Source of the DNA: Emydura subglobosa
Lineage: Eukaryota; Chordata; Testudines; Chelidae
Length of the DNA: 64,000 bases
Assembly: GCA_007922225.1 (NCBI GenBank)
Contig: ML679956.1
Span: 76,969,775-77,033,774 of the forward strand
Direction: 5' to 3'
In this document: one piece after another, positions 34,661 to 47,539 of the stretch
Numbering within the stretch: position 1 is the stretch's first letter
Layout: every line of letters starts with the position of its first letter
The notes under the pieces: model-generated
What the model saw: only the letters and a program-made list of their open reading frames with translations
The model's database searches: none
What the model was told of the DNA's origin: nothing
Made by a program: the position numbers and the translations under genes

Positions 34661-35934
34661 GCACGGGAAATGAGGACTGCCATATCCAATTGGAACTGGA
34701 GGGGAAATTTACAGAGAAGTAATTTAACTACTCAAGTTGGATATCAGCTAGGACTCTAGGGCTCTATAGATAGCTTTATTCTTATAAAGATCCCAGAGCA
34801 CGCTTTGTAAATCACAAGTGGTCAGAACCTTAGTTATACATCTTATTGGAAAGACGGCATCTCTAGCAGCACAATGCCCCCAACACCCTGCTGGGGCACT
34901 GGTTTAGTGCAAAAATCAGATAGAGGAATTCCTCCATTGAATCATCACCACCACCATTTTCTGCAGCAATCAGGCAGGCATTCAAACAAAGATTGTTATT
35001 AATTTGCTAAGCATCAGTGAGCTCAAGTATTGACAAGTTTAGCTTGTGAAATCCACTGAGATCACAGCACAAGGCAGTGCAGCTGTGGGTATGCCAAGTG
35101 GTGGTTCAAATGCATTTACAGATTAACAGAAGGTGTCACGAGAGGCCTCAGAAAGGAAAGAGAGGCACTTTCCATTCCTCAAAGAGACAGACCAATATAA
35201 TTTAGAAAATAAAATTGTGCAAAAGCAAACAGATCTATTAGAACGTCCGGCCTATTTTTAGTTTTAAACCAGATTAATTTGGATGTGCTCTAGATTAATT
35301 AAAATATGATTAAAATTTAAAGTACTCAAGAAAGAACAATAGTTTAGAACAGAAGGCTTTTAAAATATGAAAGCCACTAAATTCGAAATTCAGCCAGCTC
35401 CAGTGATCTGCTCATTTTACCTGACTTGAAGATTAGGGGCTGATGTGGTTCCTGGTACAAACAAAAAAATCTCTAAGTGGCTCATTTTCATCTACTAATT
35501 TTCTATGTCTGCATATTGAGAGTCTGGTAACAATTTGCTTAACCCTTTGCCTGTTAGCCACACTGCAAATTCAAGTTGTGTGTGGATCTAGTTTTCTTCT
35601 AAAGGTGGTCTGATATAGTTAAAAAGCTGCATCTAATGCAGCGCACATAAAGCCAGTTGGAAAGGTTATTGAGAGTCAGAAGTCTGGCCAAACCTTAAAA
35701 ATGGTTGCTGTTTTTGTGGAGCAAAACGATGACAAGATGTCTAGTCATCAATGCATGAATTCTGCCAACCACTAAAAGATCTGATGCCCTCTGTGCCAAA
35801 ACCTATTTGGGCTTTGAATCAAGAGATTAAAATTAAAAATAAAATCCATCCTTTCTATTTACAACATGCTACTATACATCAGATACAATACTAAGGACAG
35901 AAGTTGAGAGACATCTTTTGTGGCCATTTGCCTT

Positions 35935-35974
35935 CAGAGGGTAAGATGGCTGATCAATCAGAGGGTAAGATGGC
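35935..35974. repeat. Short tandem duplication
   Basis: CAGAGGGTAAGATGGC occurs at 35935-35950 and again at 35959-35974, a 24-bp-period duplication in intronic DNA. Confidence 0.7.
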
Positions 35975-36012
35975 CTCATTAGTATCCTCTTGCCTTTCCA
36001 ACTCCAGCAGTA

Positions 36013-36350
36013 AGAAGGAAGAATGGCTTTGTGCTTAAGCCACTAGCTGCAACTCAGAAAATCTGGTTCAACTCCTAACGCTGTCATAGATTTCCTGTTG
36101 GGGACTTTGGGCGAGTCACTTAATCTGTCTGTGCCTCAGTTACCCAGCCATAAAGTGAGGATAATACTTCACTTTCCCCAACTTTCAATTACTTAGACTG
36201 TAAACTTTTCAAGGCAGGACTGTCCCTTTCTACGTGTCTGTCCTGCACCTAGCATAACTGTATTATTCATTTGTATGATGGCAGCACGTGCAACCCAAGA
36301 ACTATTGTGACAGGCACTATACAAACATAAAGAGACCATCCCTTCCCAAA
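36013..36350 (+). repeat. tRNA-derived SINE, near full length (intronic)
   Basis: Head GGAAGAATGGCTTTGTGCTT, B box GGTTCAACTCC (36065-36075), body GGGCGAGTCACTTAATCTGT and CTGTGCCTCAG. The tail has TTAGACTGTAAACTTTTCAA and GTCCTGCACCTAGCATAACT. It is antisense to SNAP47. This is the most complete copy of the family in the window. Confidence 0.75.
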
Positions 36351-38893
36351 AGGCTTTGAACAGGGCCCCAATCTCAGTTCAGGCCCTATATTTGTAATGC
36401 AAATACCAGAACCACAGCTGTGAACTAAGACATGAGACAAATTCTGTCAAGCCCGGCATATAGGTTTCCACCAGTAAAAACAAGCAAAACACAGAAAATG
36501 GCACGAGTATAAGAAGAAAGATGGTTGCCCTGATTTTGGCTTCTCTGAATTCCTCAAGGAGTCCACTCTAAAGGCCCTGTGCCACGGGGGGGCTGGGGCC
36601 TAAGATAAAGGAAAGGGTGTGTTTGTATAAGAGCGTACGCCCCTACATGCAGGTCCTGCTCAAATAAATCTGAATCTTGGCATGTCTAAACTACACCCCT
36701 GGGAAGAGAAAGGCTAAAGTATGTGTCTTGCCATAATACAGAGGTTCACATTAAAACTACTTTTATGGGAATCATGGGCACCCATTTGGGGCAATTGTGG
36801 AATGGGGCCCCTGGCATGTGTATGTAACTGTACATAGTATGTACCTCATCGGGCACAAGTCACACTCAAGCAGTGTACACATGCAGCCAGTGGTTCAGAC
36901 CTCACAAACACTATTCGGAAGCCTCCAGGGAGCCAGCACAGTGCATCCAATGGCACAGAATGTCTGAGCATAAGACACACAAATTAAAGTCACGCCTGCT
37001 CGAGCAGGTACATTTGATAGGTGTAAAGAGATCCATTTTACAGGATTCGCTGTACTGGTTATTTGCTTCATCAAGCTTTAAGGAATGTGTAAGTTACAAA
37101 CTGAGCTATTCCAGCACTCTGATGCTGTGGATGAATAGTCCCACAACTCTCTGATCTCATAACAGTGATGTTTACCCAAGATAAAGTGTGAATGCAAGAC
37201 AAAAGTAAATAAATGCAGAGAAAAGTATGAGAGTGAAGTGACTCAACTAAAATCAAACGATCGTATGACCAAAGAGGTACTGAGAAACCACTGGAAAGAT
37301 ACACAATTAAATCTATCAATTATTTACAAATGCTACAGAAATGAATCTCTTTATATATTATCATTTGCTTTATGGCATATGCAAACTGTAGACGTAGTAA
37401 ACACAAGGGTAATAGTTCCTTGGCAGGAAAGGTTTAACAGAATGGAAATTAGAAAGCACTATATTTATTTTGCCAAACCAAATCTAGTGAACAAAATCCC
37501 ACTCCCCCTCCTCAACCACAATCCTTAAACTAATATTATCATATCCCTTCCCACACCCAATGACATTATGTCAGCCATGGTCAGCCAGTAGACAAGGGCT
37601 CAGCCACAGACCACAGGAACTCAGTAGACTTTTTCTGCAAATCCACTGCCCAGCTAATGGAACGCTGCCCACACAACCACAAAATACTGTTTTTAACATG
37701 AATGTCCCATGGTGAAGTCCTGGCAAGCCCTTTCACTTAAGCACCCAATCACAATTCCAGACTATTGAGGGCTTCCGGCTCTAGTGAAAGATATTAAATA
37801 TTCAGTTCTTTGGGTCATTGCTACAACCATGAGTAGCTTTGTCAAAGAACTTCAGCTACGAATGTTTCTCCCCAGGCCATCCAGTACCTCAGATATTTTC
37901 ATGTCTTTAATCATCCATTCCCCTCACATCTCTCCGACCTCATGTTCTTTTGATCTTATCCATTCCACCAAAAACTCTACAAAGCATTCCACAGTCCCTA
38001 ACGGTTACCAGTCCAGGACTAAAGACATTCCAAAAATAAAGAGCATAATTAATTTTCAAGATTGAAACTCTTCAGAAAATACCGTTACTCTGCGCACAAG
38101 AGTCTCGAATATCACAAAGTCATTTTTAAAATGGTGGACGCCACAGTTACAATACTGCCCTGTACACATTAACATTGTGCATGTATTGCTTTTATTCACC
38201 CTTCAATCTTGACACTGTTGACAAAGGTGCTCAACTATCATTCTTCTCATCTTACAGAGGGGGGAGCTCAGCCGCAGAGTCTATTGCACAGCCAACAGTC
38301 CCTGACTCCCAGTCCTGCATCCTATTGATTAGTCGAGTCTGCTTCCCAGTAAAACACTCCATTCTCTCCATAGTATCTCCATTCGTTTTGCAGTATGGGG
38401 CAAAGCTAATGGACATATTCAGTGCACTGAGAAGTTTGCCAGATACCTACTTGCCAGATGCAGATATACAACGCCCAACTCACCTGCTCCATGCCAGTAC
38501 GGTCCAGGAGCAGCACTTTGAACGCCAACCATACTCCACAATAGTTGGGAGAATTTGCATCGGACCTCCATGACGGTGCTGGTCCTGGGCCCTACTGTAA
38601 AGTGCACCCCACAGAAACACGTTTTTTGTATATCTGCCTTCAGTAGTAGCGATCTGCCCCTTCAGTCACTCCTAGGCTCTCTTCTTCCACATTCTCAGAC
38701 TTCCCTTCCCTTCTAATTTACCCCACCACTTTCCTTCTCTATGGGGAGAAGCATCAGGCTTGCATGGATTCCCCATTGAGCTGTCTGACTCTGTTCCAGA
38801 CCTCTGGAGTAGAGAGAAGATATGGTACACGGAGAACTGCTGGGAGCAGCAGCACTAAAGAAGAGGCCAGTGTCACGCTGGCTGGATTGGGGA

Positions 38894-38990
38894 GGGGGGG
38901 GGGGGTATTTTATAATTTTTTATATATTAAAAATTTTTTATTTATTATATTATTAGTATGTCAAAATCGTAATAATTAATATAATATATG
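38894..38990. repeat. G12 run followed by an A/T-only low-complexity tract
   Basis: A run of 12 G (38894-38905) is followed by about 80 bp of almost pure A/T directly before the LTR that starts near 38989. Confidence 0.8.
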
Positions 38991-39960
38991 TTGTGTCAGG
39001 TACTGTTGGAAAGGCTATAATGTGCTAAGTAAGATGATGATGCTTATGTTCATGTGTTATATGTGTAAAGGAAGTTATGGATATGTTTGATATATCCGTA
39101 TTTCAAATTGTGCTGTGTCTGAGCGACACCCCAGACAGGATGGCTGCAGCACTAGCCTCCTGCTTAATGGCCCATTAAGAAATTCACAGATATAGGGGGC
39201 CAAGGGAAAGAAGCCAGGGATATACCTGATGAGTCACCAGTCACTCATGTGACCCTGGACTCCATCTTATTCCTGTAAAATTCCACAAGCAGCATGGCAA
39301 AGACCAAAGGACATAAAAGGCAGCTGCCTGAGATCCATTTTGTCTTTAGTCTGTCTTCAGTCTACCGTCTACCTCTGGATCAACTCATCTACAACTGAAC
39401 TGAAGCTGTGAAACAAAGGACTGAGACCCATTCAGGTACTGGATGTACACCAGAGGGACTATACAAGCCTGCAAACTCCACAATTCTTCTAGAAACCTGA
39501 TATATATGGACTTTCAAATCATTTGTATGTATCTGATTGATTTAATCATTTAACACTTCTCTTATGGTTTATTTCTTTCCTTTATAATAAACCTTTAGTT
39601 TTAGTTACTAAAGGATTGGCTGGCAGCATGGCATTTTGGGTAAGATCCAAACTTATATCGACCTGGTACTGTGGCTGGCCCTTTGGAGTCAGGAGAAACC
39701 TTTTTGGTAAAGAGCACAGAGTTTTAAATAATTGATCTCTTTACTGGACCTAGTGGCCGATTGGGAGCCAGAGACTGAAATGCAGTAAAGGGGGCTGTGT
39801 ATATTTTTATTTTGGCTTCTTGATAACCAGTGTGGAGAATCAGAAGCACTGTTTGTGGCTGGTTGGGAAGTCTGACTTCAGTGTCACCCACCAGTGTTGG
39901 GAGAATCTGCTCTCCTTTTACAGCCTGCCTTGACGTTGGCATTTTCAGGTGGCTACCCTA
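38989..39960 (+). mobile_element. Putative solo LTR (intronic)
   Basis: The sequence begins TGTTGTGTCAGGTACTGTTG and contains a TATA-like CATAAAAGG near 39312. A poly(A) signal AATAAA lies at 39586-39591, about 270 bp downstream, in the order U3-R-U5 expected of an LTR. Words such as GACACCCCAGACAGGATGGC and CAGTCACTCATGTGACCCTG recall turtle retroviral LTRs, from memory. No internal retroviral genes flank it. The right end is approximate, since no clear CA terminus or target duplication could be fixed. It lies antisense to SNAP47. Confidence 0.55.
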
Positions 39961-40211
39961 GGCACGGACGGATCACAGCCATCAATGTGCAGACAAGACC
40001 AATACTTGTGCTCCTCTTCAACGTGACCTGCTGGAGGCAGAAGTAGTGAGGATCACGCCTTAGTGAGGAGCAGCCGACATTCGCCATTCGTCACTGCAGA
40101 GTACCATAATAGTTTCCAAGCACAGACAAAGGCTGTGTATTTTTCATGAACTGGCCCTGGAATAGAGGATTCCTAAACAGCCCCTTCTAAAACTGCTGCA
40201 AAATATGTATA

Positions 40212-40392
40212 TATAGTAGACTCTCATTCGTCGCAACACATCGGTGTCCTTTTGCTATGTTGCTCCTAAGCGGCTGTTGTTGTTACGGGGAGCATTGACA
40301 ATTCACAGTAAGGAAAGTGGTCTCAGGGGAAATGTTGCTTGTAAGCGGCAGATGCTCTTACAAGGTGTTGCTGCAAACAAGAGTCTACTGTA
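40212..40392. mobile_element. Tc1/mariner (pogo-like) MITE
   Basis: The termini TATAGTAGACTCTC (40212) and GAGTCTACTGTA (40381-40392) are inverted repeats. Each ends in TA, as expected for the TA target duplication of Tc1/mariner/pogo elements. The inverted similarity extends into CGTCGCAACA and TGTTGCTGCA. It is about 180 bp, with no coding capacity. It lies in a SNAP47 intron. Confidence 0.8.
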
Positions 40393-40689
40393 TCTCCAAC
40401 ACTCCTCACAGCTTGTGGTCAACATCCCTTCCTGTAACATTTTGGTGTTTTTGCTCTTCCTGTTACCAATGCAAAGGCTAGTTCCATAGTTATATGGCTG
40501 ACAGGCTGAGAGACAAACCTGTAACCCTGCTGAATACAGAAGTGTGCACAAGTGCATGCTAGGATGAATGGTAGAGAGGAAGTAGCTGCACTAATGAAAT
40601 TGAGACTTTGCTTTTATCAGCCCTTGAAATCCTCAAAAAAAGGTCAACTTCACTTCAGTTATTGCACATTTTGTCAGAAAGTTCAGTGA

Positions 40690-41290
40690 TTCGCGCAAAG
40701 ATTTTTGAGGGGAGGGGTCGTGGCGTCCGTCACTGTGACCAGCGCCTCCTACTGGACATCCTGGGGATTAGCTCTGCCAGCTCACGCGTGCCCTCCGGTG
40801 TTGTCTCCTGTCTTCTCTCGCTCTGCTGCCCTGCTCACTCCCGGGTTTTCAGACCTGCTGTCTGGCTGGTGCCTCCAATGCCCTTGACACTCCGCAGTGG
40901 CTGGTAGGGGAACCCAGGGCTGCCCTCTACACTGGGTTCTAGCCCAGGGATCCTATAGCAATATCCCACACTCTTATGTCCTACCTCTTGTTGCTGTTTC
41001 CTTGTGCTTCTTCCTACATATCTGGCTTTCCTCTTCTATGGCTTTGCCAGACTCCAGGTCCCTCCACTCAGGGAGTGACTGCAGCCTACCTCCCTACAGC
41101 CTTTCCCAGAAGCCCCCCGGCTGCAGTCAGCTACCTGGCTTTATAAGGCCTCACCTGTTCCTGCACAGATGAGCCAGTTTCTAATTAGCTGCCCCCATCC
41201 TAAAACTCCCCTGCTTGCATCCTAATTAACTGATTGGACCCACATGGCCTAATCCAGTTCTTGCACACCCCATCACAAGGGGACAGGAAT
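40690..41290 (+). mobile_element. LTR-like repeat, GC-rich (intronic)
   Basis: This pyrimidine-rich block, beginning near GGGTCGTGGCGTCCGTCACT, contains TCCTACTGGACATCCTGGGG, CCCAGAAGCCCCCCGGC and a TATA-like CTTTATAAGG (about 41139). It ends with ACTGATTGGACCCACATGGC. It resembles, from memory, a common turtle LTR/retroelement leader. Its base composition differs strongly from the surrounding intron. Ends were not resolved. Confidence 0.45.
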
Positions 41291-42489
41291 GAGCTGTCCA
41301 TAATTTACATTTCCCCCTTTCCTCTCCCCTTCTCTCAAAAGCAGACAGTCCTAGAAACTTCAATTGAATTTCATGCATAAGGTCTTTGTGAAATCTAGTT
41401 CACAGCACCCCCCCCCTTTTTTTTTTAAACCAAAGAAGATGTATTTGGGAATTTATCCTTGGGTGAGGGAAGGGGATGGGTTGCAATGATTTTTCAAGTA
41501 TTATTTTGGGTACCTCAATTACTGGGGGCCCAACCTGAGGCAATTCAGAGGGACCAGATTTTCAGAAAGCAGGTGCTCAGCATTTTCTGAAAAATCAGGC
41601 CCTTCAAGACCTCTCAGTTTGGGTACTCAAAAATGGATGCTCCCAAAAATCAGTCACTTCAGAAAACCTTGGCTGGGTTTATTAGGATTATCAAAATGGC
41701 CCCTTGGAGCCAAAGGGGCTCTGGTGAACTTTGAAATGATTAATGGTGCTTATATGTTTTTGTTTTGTTTTAAAAAAAGATCTCTAGTCCGTTTCCCTGC
41801 AAAGACACCTTTCAAACTTGGGGGTTTCTGTTGAGTTTAACCTTACTTTTGACTTTCCTGGGTTTCTAGTAGCGATTTTTGAGAACTACAATGGTTTTGC
41901 AAGGTTTTCATTTAACCCTCCCTAAAATTACTGCTGTGTACTTGCAACCTCAGATCCAATTTAATTAAAGGGGAGGTTTGTGTCTGGAATTACACGAGAG
42001 AGGGAGAATGAACAACTACAGGCAGTCGAATAAGTGGCTATTTTGCATGATGCTATCACTAACCCACAAAAGCAATATTAAAGTGTGAACAGGAAAAGGG
42101 CAATGCCAGGAACACCCCCAATATATTCTTCAAGAAATAATTTCCAGGGGCACAATCAGTTTGAAAGTCACATCCGTCAAAAATGTTGTCTTCATTAGAG
42201 ATATCAGTAACACTTCGTGAAAACATATTCCTTTGCATTTCCAGGTTGCTTACTTTGCATATTTCACAGCATTCTGCATATGGTCAATCTCTCCATTGCT
42301 GAAAAGGCTTCAACAATCATCGACAGGAGAAAAATGTGTTTGGTTTTTTTAAGGAATTTAAAACAAATTCATGACATAATATTTGAAGGAAGCTGTATCA
42401 AACGGGAATTTTTAAAAGTTAGCCATTTTACTGCAACGTCGTCCCTGCCCCCACATTTTTCTGTCCAATCCACCTGGTGGCTCTTGCAT

Positions 42490-42600
42490 CTAAACTAGAC
42501 TGCAAGCTATCAGGGATAGGGACTCTTTCTACTACATGTCTGTACCACACCTAGCACAATGGCATTCCCAGATGTTACTACAATACAAATAAATGATCGT
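42490..42600 (+). repeat. SINE 3' tail (intronic)
   Basis: ACTAGACTGCAAGCTATCAG, GGGATAGGGACTC, CCACACCTAGCACAATGGC, then ACTACAATACAAATAAATG. This is the forward SINE tail only. Confidence 0.68.
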
Positions 42601-43084
42601 CCAAAAAAATTCAAATTGATAGTGTCCGTTTAAAGAAACATAAAACAGGGAAGGGGAAAGTATAAATGGGCATGAAGTGACCTGGAAAACCAGTATTCAA
42701 ACATTTAATTTTCAGTATAGAATGGAGGTGGCATGAACTTGTGACTTTTCAATGTATCAAAATCCCAAAGCTATTTCACCCTGACCCTGATTTATTAAAA
42801 AAATAAAACAAGGCAAAAAACAAACACCACCACCCTCCCCCCAAAAAACCAGCAAAAGGTGGTGGATAAACACACTGAGAGCTTCTCATTAGTTGGATTT
42901 TTCTTCTTTTTTTTTAAATGTGCATCCAGCGTTCCAGAGAAAGGGGGAATAAGAAGACCTGGACTATAGTAAATGAAGAGCTCTGTGTATAAAACCTAGA
43001 GATGAGCCTTGCACCGCTTCACAGAATGGATGTTTCAGATGAGGGCACATATATGCTGCTTTAACCTGCTTATCTTGACAGTAC

Positions 43085-43206
43085 CTGTTTAAGTTCTTGA
43101 GTTTCTGACTCGGACACAATTTGTTTTTGCTTTTCCAGCTGAACCTGCCCACTGCCTCCTCCCGATGAGGATCCAGGCTGCACCACGTTTTCTATGAGTC
43201 CAGTGG
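43085..43206 (-). CDS. SNAP47: SNAP47, third coding exon here (linker)
   Basis: A 122-bp exon covers the end of Ala329 and residues 330-369. The acceptor ACTTTACAG precedes position 43206. The donor after CAG at 43085 reads GTACTG, a weak but valid GT site. It encodes the variable linker between the two SNARE helices: a short hydrophobic start (GLIENVV), a Ser/Gly-rich part (GSSSGGGSG), a charged QLEKQKQIV segment, and then SESETQELKQ, which opens the second SNARE helix. The last part matches the ADTQELTQ of the human protein. No cysteines are present, so the palmitoylation cluster of SNAP-25 is absent, as in other SNAP47 proteins. Confidence 0.88.
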
Positions 43207-44769
43207 CTGTAAAGTGAAATTCAGACAGTCATTCAGTGACATCTGCTGGTACAGGTGGAGAACGCAGGAGATAAAAACAAGTTAGGTGCTTTATGCTTTG
43301 TACAGTGGAAGCTCCTGTTGGGATGCAAGCAGGGCCCAAGCATAATTTTTTCATGTCCAGTACAAACTCCCATACACATACTATAATCCCTCATCCCATA
43401 CGTACAATCTCATGAGCGATGAAAATTTTTTCCTCATGGTAATGGGGACTGCAGCCTGGGCCGGGCCGCCTAGGGCCTCTGGGCCCCGGTAAAGTGTACC
43501 CATCCCCACCCCCCAATGTGAGGGCCTGGATGCAAGAGGAACTTAAATGAGAACCATGGCATTTAATAACGCACTCTTCCTCCAAAATGAAAACCCTTAC
43601 CCACGTAACACATCAGAGATCATACAACAGTCGTAACTACACAAACAACTTCTCAGGCTAATCTGCAGAATGTAGCAACTGGAAGGGCTGCCATGCTCCA
43701 GACAGGCTACCATGGGGCCAATTGCTAAAAGATTAATTTTAGACCACAAGCAGCCATTTGAACCAGAGGGCACTTCAGAGGCAAGATGTTTGCTCACTAT
43801 AGGAAAAATGTTGGCTCTTTCTGCTTCCCCTTCACCCATGAGTCAATTCACTTTGCAGAACACAGACTGGCCTGGAGAACACCTGTGAATCATGTCAGCT
43901 AGCCTCAGAACAAAAGGGCAATGCTGACGCTGATACACACAGAGCTAATCAGTGCAGCAGCACGGATTTGACTTCTGAAGCAGCATGCCACCTGTCCTTT
44001 ATTTAAAGCACTGGCTCCTATTGCAATATCTGATACCTCTTGTCCCAGGGAAGTTTCACAATTAAAGGCCATTATTTATAATGCAGATTGTCTCGGGTGT
44101 TCAGCACCAACCATATTTACGTATCAAGACACTCCAAACATCCCAGAAGTGGTCCCACTTAAAGGGGCACCAAACTCTGAAGGAAGCTGTCACTGCTGCC
44201 TGCTATCACACAGCCTGACCTAAAAGAGCACAATAACAGCAGCTGCTGGAGACATCAGGAAAGCAAGTAAATAAGTCGGAAGCTGAAGCAAACTCTGGAT
44301 CCAAAGAACTGGTGCCAAGCTGGCTGGCTGCCTGACAGCACATACGCTACTACTTTGGATAGCGTTACTACTTAATGAAAAAGGAGACAAAAGCTAAACT
44401 AAAAATACAAAAACCTAAATCCCTCACAAGTAATTATTGCAAACCCATAATCCCCTGGAATTATTTGGTTATCAGTCTGTTCGTTATTGGACTCAGATAG
44501 TCAAGCTTTAAGACAAGCAAGTCATTCACTGTGCTCGTGGTACTCTGTCCAACTCCCTCTTGTACTCTCTGAGCCACTAAGTGTCAAGCACCACATTTTT
44601 TTAAAACATACTGTTTGTCGTAAACTGCTACTGCAATCTTGTTTAAATGAACACGGAAAAAACTTCTGCCTATGGTGAGACAAGATTCTGTGTGTCTCTT
44701 ACCAGTCAAGTGCCATTAAAAACTGTTTAATTCATTAGAATATTCATATTCAAAATTTATTCACTAGGA

Positions 44770-45290
44770 AATATACTCCGTCCTGTTTATCTTGGAGAAA
44801 AGAGAAATAGGAGAGGACATGATAAAGATACACAAAATAACAAATGGGATACCGGAGGGAGATTGGGCATATTTATTTACATAATAAAAAGGAGATTAAA
44901 TTAAATTGAAAGGCAGAAACATTTAAAGCTGATAAATGGAAATGCATTTTCTTCACACAAAGCACAATTGGCCCAGGGAACTCATTGCCACAAGGTATCG
45001 AGGTCAAGAGTTTAGCAGGCCTCAAAAAAGTATCGGACATTTATATGGATAACAAGAAAACCTAGTTATAATAGTAAGGGTTAAAAATTAAGGAGTTTTG
45101 GAAGGAATGTAAAACTCCCATGCTGCAGGACATAAGCAAGCCTCTAACTATCAGGGTCTGGAGGACACTTTCCCTAGGGGCAGTCTACCCTAGAGTTGTG
45201 CACTTTAGGATTTTTTGTACATTCCTCTGAAGTAGTTGGTACTACTGGCCAGGTGGTCTACCGGTCTGATCCAGTCCGGCAGAATCTATC
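44770..45290 (+). mobile_element. CR1/L3-type LINE 3' part, degenerate (intronic)
   Basis: CTGTTTATCTTGGAGAAAAG, AGAGGACATGATAAAGATAC, ATGCATTTTCTTCACACAAA, GGAACTCATTGCCACAAGG. This is the C-terminal coding end and 3' UTR of the LINE whose reverse 3' tails are seen at 5.7 and 13.2 kb. It is broken by stops. The last recognisable word is GGTCTGATCCAGTCCGGCAG. Confidence 0.7.
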
Positions 45291-45734
45291 TTACACTAAG
45301 GCACAAGAACTAGATAACCGTAGGTTGTTGAACACCCTATATGGGTTTGTCCAATGGGCTAAAACTAGTAAGCAAACGCAAGGCAATCAGACGACTGGTT
45401 TCAGGCAAAGTAGTAGACACAGAATGCTTCAGTGAGGATTTTTCTTGAACCCAAGTCAAAACTATGAGGGAAATATATATTCTTGATACATATACATATA
45501 TATGAATGTGAAGCATGCATAGTTTGCTTTTTAACTCTCTCATTGTGGAATTATATTTAGGTGATATATTAAAATGGCTCTGTTCTGTACCAAAAACTGC
45601 ACATCTGTAGAATACCCACAACCATGGAAATGCCATGGGTTAGCATCTGCTATTACAGAAAGTGTCAATTATGAAGACACCTGTACAAAAGATTATCTGT
45701 GTATTTTAGTTCATAAATGAAAATTCAGCATCTG

Positions 45735-45793
45735 AAAAAAAAAAAAAAAAAAAAAAAAAAACAAAAAAAAAAAACCCTCCCCCCCCCCCCCCC
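45735..45793. repeat. Poly(A) run joined to poly(C) run
   Basis: About 40 A, with one C at 45762, are followed directly by about 19 mostly C residues to 45793. This is a striking homopolymer switch. Homopolymer lengths are prone to assembly error. Confidence 0.9.
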
Positions 45794-46464
45794 TTTGGAA
45801 AAATTCCATGCTTCCACCATACGTATGTATGGAAAACCCACAGACTAAAAGGCAGTCAATGACTGCCATCTTGTGGCAACATTATGTCAGAAGTACTGGA
45901 GCTACAGAACGAACAAATAAGGGAAAGAAGTTTTGGTGGAGTCATAAAAGTCATGATTTCCACAACCTCCAGTTTCTTCTACTGGCATTTCCAACTAAAA
46001 CAGTAAAAATGCAGGTGGGGATAGAACAGCAACATCCTCAACTCACTGACTCAGATGCAAACAAAGCAGAGCAATGAGAAATGAAGCAAAATAGGGCTTT
46101 ATAATAATTATTTTATGTAACAAGCATTAAGTCTATCAGGAACTGAACTCCAATCTGCCTGGACAACTCAGTGCTTGGAAATCAGTAGGTTGTTTTTCCT
46201 CTAAGTTGTTGTGCTTACATTTTAGTGCCAAATGCCTACGAGTTATTTCCTTAAAAATTAGCAAGCTTTTCCAAGCCCCAGTCCTTGAAAACTTGTCAAA
46301 GAGAACATTTTCTGCCTGCTGAAATCCAATTTTAGTTTGGTGCATAGAAAATAATGTTGGTTTCATCTATTCTTCTGTCATGTCAGCTTTCTATTGCAGT
46401 TCAAAATTTTAAATGCATTGGGAATGTATCATTTTATCAGGTTTGTTTCTCAGTCAACTGCCCA

Positions 46465-46474
46465 NNNNNNNNNN
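46465..46474. other. Assembly gap of 10 N
   Basis: Ten undetermined bases lie inside a SNAP47 intron. The true gap size is unknown. Confidence 0.99.
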
Positions 46475-47539
46475 CTCTTCTCCCATTTGGGGTTATAGAA
46501 AACTGTGTTTGCAGAATATTTTTGGAGGGCATGTGGGGGGAGGAGGGGAAGATAGTGATAATTAATTTCACTCTGGTTGGATGGAAAGGTTTTTAATCTT
46601 GCAGCATATCCTTAAAATTGTTATACTATGGATTCATTTCCTCTCCTCTAAAATCAATATGTTTTCGTGCACACAGAATATGGTTTTAAAAACAAATTCC
46701 CAATCATAGAAGGAGCTAGGATTAATAGGACTCTGCTGCTTTTTGATACACTGTAATTTTCATTATTATTATTATGTCTATTGAAGTTGGTGTTTAACAC
46801 GTTGGTCATTTTAAATTGTGCAGGACTCAAAGTTTTTTAAATGGCTATGATTAACTCAGTGACAGGTTCAGTGTAGAGCTACCTCTAACTATCATCAGCC
46901 AAAAGGAAAAGAGCTGTGAGACATGACTCAAGCGTGCAGAAAGAGAAGGGGGTGGACCTCAAAAGACCACTGTCAAAAGATGGGCCAAAATCCAACAAGG
47001 GCAAGAGAGCAAAGAGAAAAGAGGCACTTAAAATGGAGACGGGTATCTGAAGGAAACAAATCAATCATTTTCAAAAGCAACTAGTATGATTAGGTAACTC
47101 AGCTTCTGAGTGCTCAGCACTTTCTGAAAATTGGACCCCTTTAAGATGGGATCCTGTGGGGGAGAGGAGTGGGGCAGACTCAATACACGCACAATCACTG
47201 ATCGCTTGGGAAAATGTAGGCCTTGGGATGTAGAACCAAACCCCGGCAAAGGTTGTTCAAGTTTGTAGGTAAATGCTCATCCCATCTCTTCATCCCCATC
47301 CCTTGCTCTCATATACAGGTACCTGTCACTAGTGACATTGACTAATGTTGCTCTCTTACTGTTAAAGGTTTCCTTTTATCATTTGCGTGGTCTCATCACC
47401 ATTAGATTATTAAGACAAGGAAGAGGACTTGCACTATAAAACCTGCATAGTTTTCTTCCAAATTTTGTGAACTGTTGAAGAACATTTGTTACTAATGAAC
47501 CAGCTTTTCGAGACTGATCGCTTAATTTCTGTCATTTAC

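Noticed and set aside
40608..41172. Plus-strand frames of 60-99 codons
   Set aside because: They fall in an LTR-like pyrimidine-rich repeat inside a SNAP47 intron and overlap each other in different frames.
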